From Halalkalicoccus sp. CG83 (lineage in GTDB: Archaea; Halobacteriota; Halobacteria; Halobacteriales; Halalkalicoccaceae), in assembly GCF_037081715.1 (NCBI RefSeq), contig NZ_JAZDDH010000001.1, positions 62,001-126,000 on the forward strand: a stretch of DNA of 64,000 bases. The letters run 5' to 3'. Within the stretch, counting starts at the first letter, position 1. Each line of letters starts with the position of its first letter. The notes below the pieces were generated by a model. That model did no database searches and was not told the origin of the DNA. It saw nothing but the letters and a program-made list of their open reading frames with translations. Made by a program: the position numbers and the translations under genes. Shown piece after piece: positions 7,817 through 15,032 of this stretch.

Positions 7817-8377
7817 TCAAATAGTAGTCCGGGAGAGATATTTGAAATAGAGTATAAAAGTAATCAGTATCAAATCTAAGAAAACAAGATAATTTCGAGG
7901 ATAGAATAAGCTATCCCATCGTTTTAATAGTGGGATTCTCTTTACAATCGGATTAGAGTATATATTATGGAGATTATTTGACTCGTTCTTCTCATAATAA
8001 TAGCTCCTATATGTTTCTGGGTTCTTTTCACTGTCTTCATCTAACGGAAACCAATCGTCTTGGAACTGATACGACCCGCCAATAATTCCTATCCAGAATA
8101 CTCCAATTATGAAATAGATATACAGTGGAACACCACCGACTGCTTCCCATCCTAGAATAAGTGTGTGAATTATACCATAAATGCCGGTCACCATTATAGA
8201 ATATACAATAACATATCTATCATACGTATATAATGTATAGGTGATGTATTCTTCCCTGAAATGATCTTCATAGACCGAAACGACCCGTCTCCACTTCTCA
8301 TGAAATGAAGGGCCTAAAAGTCCTAACACGAGTATGAGGAGCAATGGCGTGATTTCGAATGCTGCTTGTTCGATCAT
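7817..8377 (-). CDS. four-helix membrane protein, third gene of AT-rich operon
   Basis: 186 residues with about four hydrophobic segments: ITPLLLILVLGLLGP (9-23), YVIVYSIMVTGIYGIIHTLIL (about 55-75), IYFIIGVFWIGIIGGSY (about 86-102) and YLVFLDLILITFILYF near the C-terminus. Charged loops rich in Tyr and Glu (EYITYTLYTYDRY, YRSYYYEKNESNN) separate them. Its start overlaps the end of the preceding gene by four bases (8374-8377, ATGA), so the two are translationally coupled. I do not recognise the family. Codon usage is AT-rich, unlike the surrounding chromosome. Confidence 0.75.
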   Translation of the reverse strand: MIEQAAFEITPLLLILVLGLLGPSFHEKWRRVVSVYEDHFREEYITYTLYTYDRYVIVYSIMVTGIYGIIHTLILGWEAVGGVPLYIYFIIGVFWIGIIGGSYQFQDDWFPLDEDSEKNPETYRSYYYEKNESNNLHNIYSNPIVKRIPLLKRWDSLFYPRNYLVFLDLILITFILYFKYLSRTTI

Positions 8378-8823
8378 ACTGTTAATTCATAGGATATGTT
8401 CAATTCCCCCCAATCATTTATAATATCCATAAGAGGACTAGGATTCCCCGAGATGGGATTCTGTATTATAGATATAATTTCACTATAGTTATTTGATATC
8501 TTCATGGAGCTATGATGGATATCTATTGTGACATCCTCGTTATACTGATTAGCTGAAGGTGATGATTGGTTGATTATAAATACCTCTTTCAAGTTACCTC
8601 CTGGCTTAATGAGAAGATCAGTGCGACTGTTATTCTGGATATTAATTTCGTTATGTGTTGATTCCAAATTTATGTGTATTCTCTTATTACTATTCTTATA
8701 GCTTTCAATTTTGACTACTTGCTCGTATTGCTCTCCGTGATTTAGTTTACAACTACTACCTTTTCGCCGCAAATATGTTTTCACACGCAAACCATCGCGT
8801 GTACAATCGTCAGAACAAGACAT
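8374..8823 (-). CDS. unknown protein, second gene of AT-rich operon
   Basis: 149 residues starting MSCSDDCTRDGLRVKTYLRR. It carries three early cysteines (C3, C7, C25), then a region rich in Asn, Ser and Ile that looks beta-stranded (RIHINLESTHNEINIQNN, DVTIDIHHSSMKISNN). There is no signal peptide or membrane segment, so it is probably cytoplasmic, with a beta-sandwich-like pattern. The gap to the upstream gene is 2 nt and it overlaps the downstream membrane gene by 4 nt, so all three are one operon. Family not recognised. Confidence 0.7.
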   Translation of the reverse strand: MSCSDDCTRDGLRVKTYLRRKGSSCKLNHGEQYEQVVKIESYKNSNKRIHINLESTHNEINIQNNSRTDLLIKPGGNLKEVFIINQSSPSANQYNEDVTIDIHHSSMKISNNYSEIISIIQNPISGNPSPLMDIINDWGELNISYELTV

Positions 8824-8825
8824 AA

Positions 8826-9362
8826 TTAATACTCCGAGTTTTCTTCTCCGATATTTAGCTCTGAATAAACAACTTGTTCTGCTGTACTCAGAACATCCAC
8901 AAGTACATCTGCATCATTATTGGATGTTTCTTCGTAATATTCTTTGAATATGTCGAAATTATATGCCTCTGCAACAACAGTAAAGTTATTGGATCTTTGC
9001 TGTTCTTCCCATGATATTTCTATATCATATCCATCTACTTGGAAATGAGTGCATACGTCTAAACTCTCTTCATGATTAGATATTAAATTATCTATATTGG
9101 TACGCAGGAGATAATTTTCTTCGTCAGGCGGCTCAAAAACGGCGGTTGCCTCTCCAGAAGAAACGGCATTAAATATTTCTGAGTTTATCCAGTTGCGAAG
9201 GGTACATGATGTTTCCCACTCTGCTACAAATTCATTTTGTTCTTCTAAAGTGTCCAATATCAGGCAATATGTCGATAAATTGTCATGACTGATACCGTGT
9301 CGAATGGTAGTCGGATCAACGTCTGGTTCTAGCGTCTCCTCGGTAGCTATCTCAGCTGGCAT
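8826..9362 (-). CDS. unknown acidic protein, first gene of AT-rich operon
   Basis: 178 residues from the ATG at 9362 (MPAEIATEETLEPDVDPTTI); a GTG at 9371 could add three residues. It is soluble, acidic and Asn-rich, with alternating strand-like segments (STYCLILDTLEEQNEFVAEW, VDGYDIEISWEEQQRSNNF) and an acidic tail (VVYSELNIGEENSEY). No known domain is evident to me. As first gene it defines the operon promoter in the AT-rich sequence at 9363-9440. Possible partner of the membrane protein encoded two genes later; this is only a guess from gene order. Confidence 0.7.
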   Translation of the reverse strand: MPAEIATEETLEPDVDPTTIRHGISHDNLSTYCLILDTLEEQNEFVAEWETSCTLRNWINSEIFNAVSSGEATAVFEPPDEENYLLRTNIDNLISNHEESLDVCTHFQVDGYDIEISWEEQQRSNNFTVVAEAYNFDIFKEYYEETSNNDADVLVDVLSTAEQVVYSELNIGEENSEY

Positions 9363-9474
9363 GGGTATCACTCACACGGTGGATAGAGAGTTTGAGGTAA
9401 TATCACTATTTCGACTTCGTGAAAAAATACAATCATGTCTGTACGTAGGTTGGCTGTTCGGCGATATCACCAGA

Positions 9475-9921
9475 CTACGTCTGGTGGTTTGCGGAGATCC
9501 TCTCGGCGATATCGTCGAGTTCGTCGTCGGAGAGATCGGGTCGCGAGCCGACGATCGCGTGGATCGGGTTGCCGCCGTCGTCCTCGAATCGGGGGATGAC
9601 GTGGCCGTGGAGGTGGGGGATCTCCTGGCCGGCCGCCTCGCCGTTGTTGAACGCGACGTTCGAGGCGTCGGCGTCGATCGTTTCCTCGACGATCGGCGTG
9701 AGCCCGTAGAGCACCGAGAACACCTCGCTTGCGAGCTCCTCGGGGGTGTCGGCGAGCGTCTCGTGGTGAGCCTTCGGGATCACGAGGGTGTGGCCCGGCG
9801 CGAGCGGGTTCGCGTCGAGAAAGGCGAGGACGTTCTCGGTCTCGTGGACGGTCCGCGAGGGGATCTCGCCCGCGACGATCCGACAGAAGATACAGTCCTC
9901 GTCCGTGGGTTCGACTGACAT
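9475..9921 (-). CDS. HIT-family nucleotide hydrolase/transferase
   Basis: 148 residues with the defining histidine triad HLHGHVIPR (H103, H105, H107), whose middle His forms the nucleotidyl intermediate. The N-terminal CIFCRIVAGEIPSRTVHE includes a Cys-x-x-Cys that with later His residues can bind zinc, as in the Hint/PKCI branch. Members hydrolyse AMP-lysine, AMP-NH2 or dinucleoside polyphosphates in the cytoplasm; the exact substrate cannot be told. Length and motif order are normal. It lies 32 nt from the end of the uracil-DNA glycosylase gene on the same strand and may be co-transcribed with it. Confidence 0.93.
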   Translation of the reverse strand: MSVEPTDEDCIFCRIVAGEIPSRTVHETENVLAFLDANPLAPGHTLVIPKAHHETLADTPEELASEVFSVLYGLTPIVEETIDADASNVAFNNGEAAGQEIPHLHGHVIPRFEDDGGNPIHAIVGSRPDLSDDELDDIAERISANHQT

Positions 9922-9953
9922 ACGGGCACCGTCGACGGCCGCGACAAAGAAGG

Positions 9954-10625
9954 TTATCCCACGATGGCGTCGAGTCGCGAACGCAACGCGTCACGGTACT
10001 CCTCGGGCGTGTAACCGAGTCGGGCGATCCAGATGTTCTGATAGGAGGGGTGAAGCACCGGCACGAGAGGAACCGAGAGCGCCTCGCACTCGATCGTCTC
10101 GAGGACGTGGCCGACGAACCCGTCGAGCGAGCGGTCGTCGAGCGCGAGCAGCGTCTCGGTGGCGTGCTTACCCGTGGGGACGACGACGTCCGGACGCACC
10201 TGCTCGATCTCGGTTCGGAGATGGACGCGGCAGTTCGAGAGTTCCTCGTCGGTCGGCTCCCTGTTCGATACCTTCCCACCGTCGGAGCCCGGCTCCGACG
10301 AGCTCCCACTCGCTTCGTTCGCGGGAACGTCGGGCGGAAAACACTTCACCGCGTTCGTGTAGTAGGCGTCGGTGTAGCCGACGTCCTCCATGAGGTCGCG
10401 GATCACCCTCCCGGAGTGGCGGGCGGTGTAGGCCATCCCCGTCCAGTTGCCGCCCTTCCACCGGTCGGCCTGGGGGGTCCCGGCGCCGGGTGCCTCGCCG
10501 ACGACGATGACGGAGGAATCGAGCGGGCCGGTCCCCCACGAGATGCACTCGCGGCTCTCGGCGAGGTGGGGACATCGGGTGCAGTCGGGTTCGAGGACGT
10601 TGCGTGAATCGGGGTACTCGGGCAC
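9954..10625 (-). CDS. uracil-DNA glycosylase family protein (family 4/5-like)
   Basis: 223 residues starting at GTG 10625 (VPEYPDSRNVLEPDCTRC). It removes uracil from DNA as the first step of base excision repair. N-terminal CTRCPHLAESREC supplies Cys ligands of the usual iron-sulfur cluster. Motif A is VVGEAPGAGTPQADRW and motif B is VLHPSYQNIW. The region ASGSSSEPGSDGGKVSNREP is a hydrophilic insertion absent from the core fold, encoded by a palindromic stretch (10279-10299). The GTG is chosen because homology-like sequence begins there; the open frame upstream is compositionally non-coding. Divergent from the peroxiredoxin gene. Confidence 0.88.
   Translation of the reverse strand: MPEYPDSRNVLEPDCTRCPHLAESRECISWGTGPLDSSVIVVGEAPGAGTPQADRWKGGNWTGMAYTARHSGRVIRDLMEDVGYTDAYYTNAVKCFPPDVPANEASGSSSEPGSDGGKVSNREPTDEELSNCRVHLRTEIEQVRPDVVVPTGKHATETLLALDDRSLDGFVGHVLETIECEALSVPLVPVLHPSYQNIWIARLGYTPEEYRDALRSRLDAIVG
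10279..10299. repeat. palindrome inside the uracil-DNA glycosylase gene
   Basis: CGTCGGAGC, loop CCG, GCTCCGACG: a 9-bp stem with a 3-nt loop, falling in the insertion that encodes SSSEPGSDGG. The frame is preserved. The same stem-plus-3-nt-loop design recurs in the intergenic hairpin cluster at 11540-11733. Confidence 0.7.
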
Positions 10626-10712
10626 GACGAAAGGAAAGGGTGCGACGAGGAAAGCCGTGTCGAGTCGGATCCGGACCCCGAAGGCTATGGGTCGTCGGGC
10701 CGAGCACTGCTC

Positions 10713-11204
10713 ATGGTCGAGCAAGGGGATCGAGCGCCGGACTTCACGGTTCCGATCGCACGCGGCGGAGCGTACAACGACGTCGAGGAGTTCACCCTCT
10801 CGGAACGTCTCGGAGACGGTCCGATCGTTCTCGCGTTCTTCCCGGCGGCGTTCACCAGCGGCTGTACCGAGGAGCTCTGTACGTTTCGCGACTCGATGGC
10901 GACGTTCAACGACCTCGACGCGTCGGTCTACGGGATCAGCACCGACCTGCCGTTCGCCCAGAACACGTTCATCCAACGGGAGGGACTGAACTTCCCGCTG
11001 TTGAGCGACTACGAGCACGACGCCATCGAGGCGTACGGCGTCGTCCGCGAGGGGTTCTACGACGTCATGCGCGTCGCCGAGCGCTCGGTGTTCGTGATCG
11101 ACTGCGAGGGCATCGTCGCCTACCGCTGGGTCCGCGAGGGCGAGAACCCCGATTTCGAACGGCTCGTCGAGGAGATCCGCGGGGCCGTCGAACGGGCGAG
11201 GTGA
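10713..11204 (+). CDS. peroxiredoxin, AhpC/BCP type
   Basis: 163 residues, a cytoplasmic thiol peroxidase that reduces hydrogen peroxide and organic hydroperoxides. The peroxidatic motif PAAFTSGC places the catalytic Cys at 51, and C56 five residues on is positioned as the resolving Cys of the BCP/PrxQ subgroup (CTEELC). The thioredoxin-fold strands GPIVLAFFP and YGISTDLPFAQNTFIQ are in order. The start ATG at 10713 follows a GGCTATGGG TATA-like element near 10685. The stop overlaps the GTG of the next small ORF by the arrangement GTGA, which suggests coupled translation. Confidence 0.93.
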   Translation: MVEQGDRAPDFTVPIARGGAYNDVEEFTLSERLGDGPIVLAFFPAAFTSGCTEELCTFRDSMATFNDLDASVYGISTDLPFAQNTFIQREGLNFPLLSDYEHDAIEAYGVVREGFYDVMRVAERSVFVIDCEGIVAYRWVREGENPDFERLVEEIRGAVERAR

Positions 11205-11431
11205 CCGGTCGACGGCTCGCGATCGTGATCCGGACGATCGATCCGGCGGCCTCCGGGAGGGTCCACGAGACGCTCTGGGAGGCGTTCGAGGACGCGGACG
11301 TCGAGATTCCGTACCCCCACACCCACCTCGTCTTCGACGAGACGAGCGGTCAGGCTGGGATCGTGGTCGAACGCGAACCGCCGCTCGCCGAGGCAAGCGG
11401 TAGTGGAGAGACTGCAAGCACGGCGGACTGA
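11201..11431 (+). CDS. small ORF resembling the C-terminal tail of an MscS channel
   Basis: 76 residues starting at a GTG that overlaps the peroxiredoxin stop (GTGA). RRLAIVIRTIDPAASGR and VHETLWEAFEDADVEIPYPH resemble the cytoplasmic alpha/beta end of mechanosensitive MscS channels, where the chain closes with AGIEIPFPQ-like sequence. The membrane and beta domains of MscS are missing, so this is either a remnant or a small free-standing protein made by coupling with the peroxiredoxin. The tail EREPPLAEASGSGETASTAD is low complexity. Assignment is by similarity of a short segment only. Confidence 0.5.
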   Translation: MTGRRLAIVIRTIDPAASGRVHETLWEAFEDADVEIPYPHTHLVFDETSGQAGIVVEREPPLAEASGSGETASTAD

Positions 11432-11539
11432 GGCGATCGACGAGTGAGATCTACATGCGGGCGGCCCGGTGGCCGGCGTGAGCGCGGGCGGTACGCCCAC
11501 TGCCCGCGCGAACGGTACGGGGAAAGGCTGGCTTCGGAA

Positions 11540-11733
11540 GCGAGCGATTCCGATCGGAATCGCTCGCAAGCGGTCCTGGTGGTCTCGAGAATCGCTTCGC
11601 GATTTTCTGGACCCGAAAAGACCGCAGAGCGGTCTTTTCTTAGAAATGAAAAGGGCGAGCAGCGCGAGGTCGCTCCGCGACCTCGCTGGCGAACGGGACG
11701 CGGAGCGTCCCGTGAGCGAGGCGCGCCAGCGCC
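11540..11733. repeat. cluster of six hairpin-forming palindromes
   Basis: Stems read from the sequence: 11540-11567, a perfect 28-nt palindrome; 11587-11607, 9 bp with one G-T pair, loop TTC; 11616-11638, AAAAGACCGC stem, loop AGA; 11664-11686, GCGAGGTCGC stem, loop TCC; 11694-11712, CGGGACGC stem, loop GGA; 11720-11733, GGCGC stem, loop GCCA. The spacing is close to regular, and the stems differ in sequence, so they are not copies of one unit. Confidence 0.85.
11616..11640 (+). terminator. hairpin with T tail, candidate terminator
   Basis: A 10-bp stem (AAAAGACCGC/GCGGTCTTTT) with a 3-nt AGA loop, ending in TTTTCT. It resembles an intrinsic terminator for the peroxiredoxin transcript, and its symmetry would also serve the opposite strand. 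Archaea do not generally require such hairpins, so this is tentative. Confidence 0.35.
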
Positions 11734-11787
11734 GAGTGAGGGCTTTCGACCGATTCGCCTTTACCTGCCGGGTTGATTGGTGGGAAC

Positions 11788-14700
11788 ATGAGCAGGTTCG
11801 CCGAGGTACCCGACCAGTACGACCCCGAGGCGGTCGAACAGCGGGTGTTCGACTACTGGGACGAGGTCGACGCCTACGAACGAACGAAGGAGGCCAACGC
11901 GGACGGGGAGACGTTCTTCTTCGTCGACGGTCCGCCCTACACGTCTGGCGCGGCCCACATGGGGACGACCTGGAACAAGACGCTGAAGGACGCCTACATC
12001 CGCCACCTCCGGATGCAGGGCTACGACGTCACCGACCGCCCGGGCTACGACATGCACGGGCTGCCGATCGAGACGAAGGTCGAGGAGCGACTGGGCTTCG
12101 AGAACAAGAAGGACATCGAGGAGTTCGGGATGGAGGCGTTCATCGCCGAGTGCCAGTCGTTCGCCGACGAGCAGCTCGAGGGGCTCCAGGAGGACTTCAA
12201 GTCCTTCGGCGTCTGGATGGACTGGGAGAACCCCTACAAGACGGTGACGCCCGAGTACATGGAGGCCGCCTGGTGGGGGTTCTCACAGGTCGCCGATCGG
12301 GGACTGGTCGATCGAGGGAAGCGCTCGATCAGCCAGTGTCCCCGGTGTGAGACCGCGATCGCGAACAACGAGGTCGAGTACGAGGACGTCGAGGACCCGA
12401 CGGTGTACGTCGAGTTCCCGCTCGCCGATCGCGAGGGGAGCCTCGTCATCTACACGACGACGCCCTGGACCATCCCCGCCAACGAGTTCGTCGCGGTGAA
12501 CGAGGGACTGACCTACCAGCGAGTCCGCGCGAGTCGCGACGGCGAGAAGGACGTCCTCTACGTCGCGGAGGGCTGCGTCGAGAACGTCCTCGATAAGGGC
12601 CGCTACGACGACTACGAGATCGAGGACGAGCTTTCGGGTTCGGAGATGCTCGGCTGGGAGTACGACCACCCGCTCGTCGAGGAGGTGCCCGCGAACCCCG
12701 ACGTCGAGGGCACTCGACGGGTGTACCACGCCGACTACGTCGAGGCCGAGGACACCGGCCTCGTGCACTCCGCGCCGGGCCACGGTGAGGTGGACTTCGA
12801 GCGCGGCCGGGAGCTCGATCTGCCGGTCTTCTGTCCGATCGGCGGCGACGGCGTCTACACCAGCGAGGGCGGCGCCTACGAGGGGCAGTTCGTCAAGGAC
12901 GCCGACGGGGAGATCACGGCGGACCTGGAGGAGAAGGGGCTACTCGTCGCCTCGGGGACGCTGAGCCACTCCTACGGGCACTGCTGGCGGTGCGACACCC
13001 CCGTCCTCCAGATGGCGACCGACCAGTGGTTCATCACGATCACCGACGTCAAGGACGAACTGCTCGAGAACATCGAGGACAGCGAGTGGCACCCCGAGTG
13101 GGCGCGGGACAACCGGTTCAGGGACTTCGTCGAGAACGCGCCCGACTGGAACGTCTCGCGCCAGCGCTACTGGGGGATCCCGATCCCGATCTGGGTGCCG
13201 GAGAACTGGTCGGGCGGGATGGACGAGGCGATCGTGGTCGGCTCGCGCGAGGAACTCGCAGAACGGGTCGATCAGGAGGTCGACCCCTCCACCATCGACC
13301 TCCACCGCCCGACCGTCGACGACCTGACGATCACCGAGGACGGAACGACCTACGAGCGGGTGCCGGACGTCTTCGACGTCTGGCTCGACTCCTCGGTCGC
13401 GTCGTGGGGTACCCTCGATTACCCCGAGAAGGAGGAGGGGTTCGAGGAGCTCTGGCCCGCGGACCTCATCATGGAAGCCCACGACCAGACCCGCGGCTGG
13501 TTCTGGTCCCAGCTGGGCATGGGAACCGCCGCCGTCGGCGAGATCCCCTACGAGGAGGTGCTGATGCACGGCTTCGCCAACGACAACGAGGGCCGCAAGA
13601 TGTCGAAGTCGGTGGGCAACGTCGTCCAGCCCCACGAGGCGATCCAGCGCCACGGCGCCGACGCGATGCGCCTGTTCCTGCTCTCGGTCAACCCTCAGGG
13701 CGAGGACATGCGCTTCTCCTGGGACGAGATGGCGACGATGGAGCGGAACCTCAACATCCTCTGGAACGTCTTTCGGTTCCCGCTGCCCTACATGCGCATG
13801 GACGGGTTCAATCCGGACGAGACCGATCTCGAGAGCGTCGATTCGGACCTCGAACTCGTCGACGAGTGGATCCTCGCGCGCCTCCAGACCGTGATCCGCG
13901 AGATGAGCGAGTCCTGGGACGAGTTCCGCCAAGATCAGGCGCTCTCGGCGCTGATGGAGTTCGTCGTCGAGGACGTCTCGCGGTTCTACGTCCAGGTCGT
14001 CCGCGAGCGCATGTGGAAGGAGGAGGACAGCCCCTCGAAGAACGCGGCGTACGCGACGCTGTATCACGTCCTCACCCGAATCGTTCGACTGCTCGCTCCC
14101 TACGCGCCGTTCGTCGCCGAGGAGATACACGGTACCCTCACCGACGACGACGAAGCCGCTACCGTCCACGTACGCGAGTGGCCCGCCGTCGACGAGTACT
14201 GGGTCGACGGGGAGCTCGAGACCGACGTCGAACTGGTTCGGGCGGCCGAGGAGGCGGGATCGAACGCCCGCCAGCGGGCCGAACGCAAGCTCCGCTGGCC
14301 CGTCTCTCGCGTGGTGGTCGCCGCCGGCGACGACCGGCTGGCCGAGGCCGTCGGTCGCCGACGGGAGCTGCTCGAGGACCGGCTCAACGCCCGCGAGGTT
14401 CGAGTGGTCGCTCCCGACGAGGAGTGGGAGGAGCTCGCCTACAGCGCCCGTGCGGACATGAGCGTTCTCGGCCCCGAGTTCGGAGACCGTGCCGGCGAGG
14501 TGATGGGCGCGCTCAACGAGGCCCGAGTCGAGGAGCCCACGATCGAGGCGCTCGAGGCCGCGGTCGCGAAGGCGCTCGGCGAGGAGGTCGACCTGAGCGA
14601 GGAGATGGTCGAGTTCGTCGAGGAGACGCCCGAGGAGGTCTCTGGAACCCGGATCCGGATCGAGGGCACCGAGCGGGGCGTCGTCTACGTCGACACCGCG

Positions 14701-14985
14701 CTGACCGAGGACATCGAGAGCGAGGGCTACGCCCGCGAGGTGATCCGGCGGATCCAGGAGATGCGAAAGGAGCTCGATCTCCCTCTCGAGGCACCCATCC
14801 GCGTCGAGCTCGACATCGCGGACGACCGCGTCGCCGAGCTGGCCCGCGAGCACGAGGAGCTCATCGCGGAGGAGGTCCGCGCCGCGGAGCTCGGTACCGT
14901 CGAGGACGGCCACTGCCGCGAGTGGGACGTCGAGGGCGTCACGATGCTGATCGCGATCGAATCGCTCGCCGAGGCGTCGGCCTGA
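11788..14985 (+). CDS. ileS: isoleucyl-tRNA synthetase
   Basis: 1065 residues, normal for archaeal IleRS, which charges tRNA-Ile and edits mischarged valine. The class I signature region reads PPYTSGAAHMGTTWNKTLKD, so the classical HIGH box is HMGT here. The KMSKS loop is GRKMSKSVGNVVQPHEA. Between them are the CP1 editing domain and WYFIT-like DQWFITITDVKDEL; Cys pairs CPRCETA and CWRCDT can bind zinc. The C-terminal anticodon-binding domain follows (VDEWILARLQTVIREM). The ATG at 11788 (MSRFAEVPDQYDPEAVEQRV) is preferred to a TTG 15 nt upstream. It is preceded by the hairpin-rich spacer. Confidence 0.98.
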   Translation: MSRFAEVPDQYDPEAVEQRVFDYWDEVDAYERTKEANADGETFFFVDGPPYTSGAAHMGTTWNKTLKDAYIRHLRMQGYDVTDRPGYDMHGLPIETKVEERLGFENKKDIEEFGMEAFIAECQSFADEQLEGLQEDFKSFGVWMDWENPYKTVTPEYMEAAWWGFSQVADRGLVDRGKRSISQCPRCETAIANNEVEYEDVEDPTVYVEFPLADREGSLVIYTTTPWTIPANEFVAVNEGLTYQRVRASRDGEKDVLYVAEGCVENVLDKGRYDDYEIEDELSGSEMLGWEYDHPLVEEVPANPDVEGTRRVYHADYVEAEDTGLVHSAPGHGEVDFERGRELDLPVFCPIGGDGVYTSEGGAYEGQFVKDADGEITADLEEKGLLVASGTLSHSYGHCWRCDTPVLQMATDQWFITITDVKDELLENIEDSEWHPEWARDNRFRDFVENAPDWNVSRQRYWGIPIPIWVPENWSGGMDEAIVVGSREELAERVDQEVDPSTIDLHRPTVDDLTITEDGTTYERVPDVFDVWLDSSVASWGTLDYPEKEEGFEELWPADLIMEAHDQTRGWFWSQLGMGTAAVGEIPYEEVLMHGFANDNEGRKMSKSVGNVVQPHEAIQRHGADAMRLFLLSVNPQGEDMRFSWDEMATMERNLNILWNVFRFPLPYMRMDGFNPDETDLESVDSDLELVDEWILARLQTVIREMSESWDEFRQDQALSALMEFVVEDVSRFYVQVVRERMWKEEDSPSKNAAYATLYHVLTRIVRLLAPYAPFVAEEIHGTLTDDDEAATVHVREWPAVDEYWVDGELETDVELVRAAEEAGSNARQRAERKLRWPVSRVVVAAGDDRLAEAVGRRRELLEDRLNAREVRVVAPDEEWEELAYSARADMSVLGPEFGDRAGEVMGALNEARVEEPTIEALEAAVAKALGEEVDLSEEMVEFVEETPEEVSGTRIRIEGTERGVVYVDTALTEDIESEGYAREVIRRIQEMRKELDLPLEAPIRVELDIADDRVAELAREHEELIAEEVRAAELGTVEDGHCREWDVEGVTMLIAIESLAEASA

Positions 14986-15032
14986 TTCATATCAGCCAAA
15001 AGTAATATCTTTTCGTAAGTAATCGAGGCGGT

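Larger units (their letters stand above)
7700..9460. other. AT-rich accessory segment
   Basis: From about 7770 to 9450 the base composition drops sharply below that of the flanking GC-rich chromosome, and codons with A/T in the third position dominate. The segment holds one three-gene operon on the minus strand, and nothing recognisable in its 5' spacer (7675-7816) or 3' spacer (9372-9474). No integrase, transposase or clear flanking repeat is seen. The composition suggests recent acquisition. The MCM paralogue next to it may be part of the same insert. Confidence 0.65.
11432..11787. other. gene-free spacer filled with hairpins, before ileS
   Basis: No credible gene lies between the MscS-tail ORF and ileS. 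The sequence is dominated by six consecutive inverted repeats (listed separately). The one at 11616-11638 is followed by ttttctt and could act as a terminator. Confidence 0.7.

Noticed and set aside
12940-14913. 657-codon frame opposite ileS
   Set aside because: Long antisense frame within a gene with full IleRS motifs on the plus strand.
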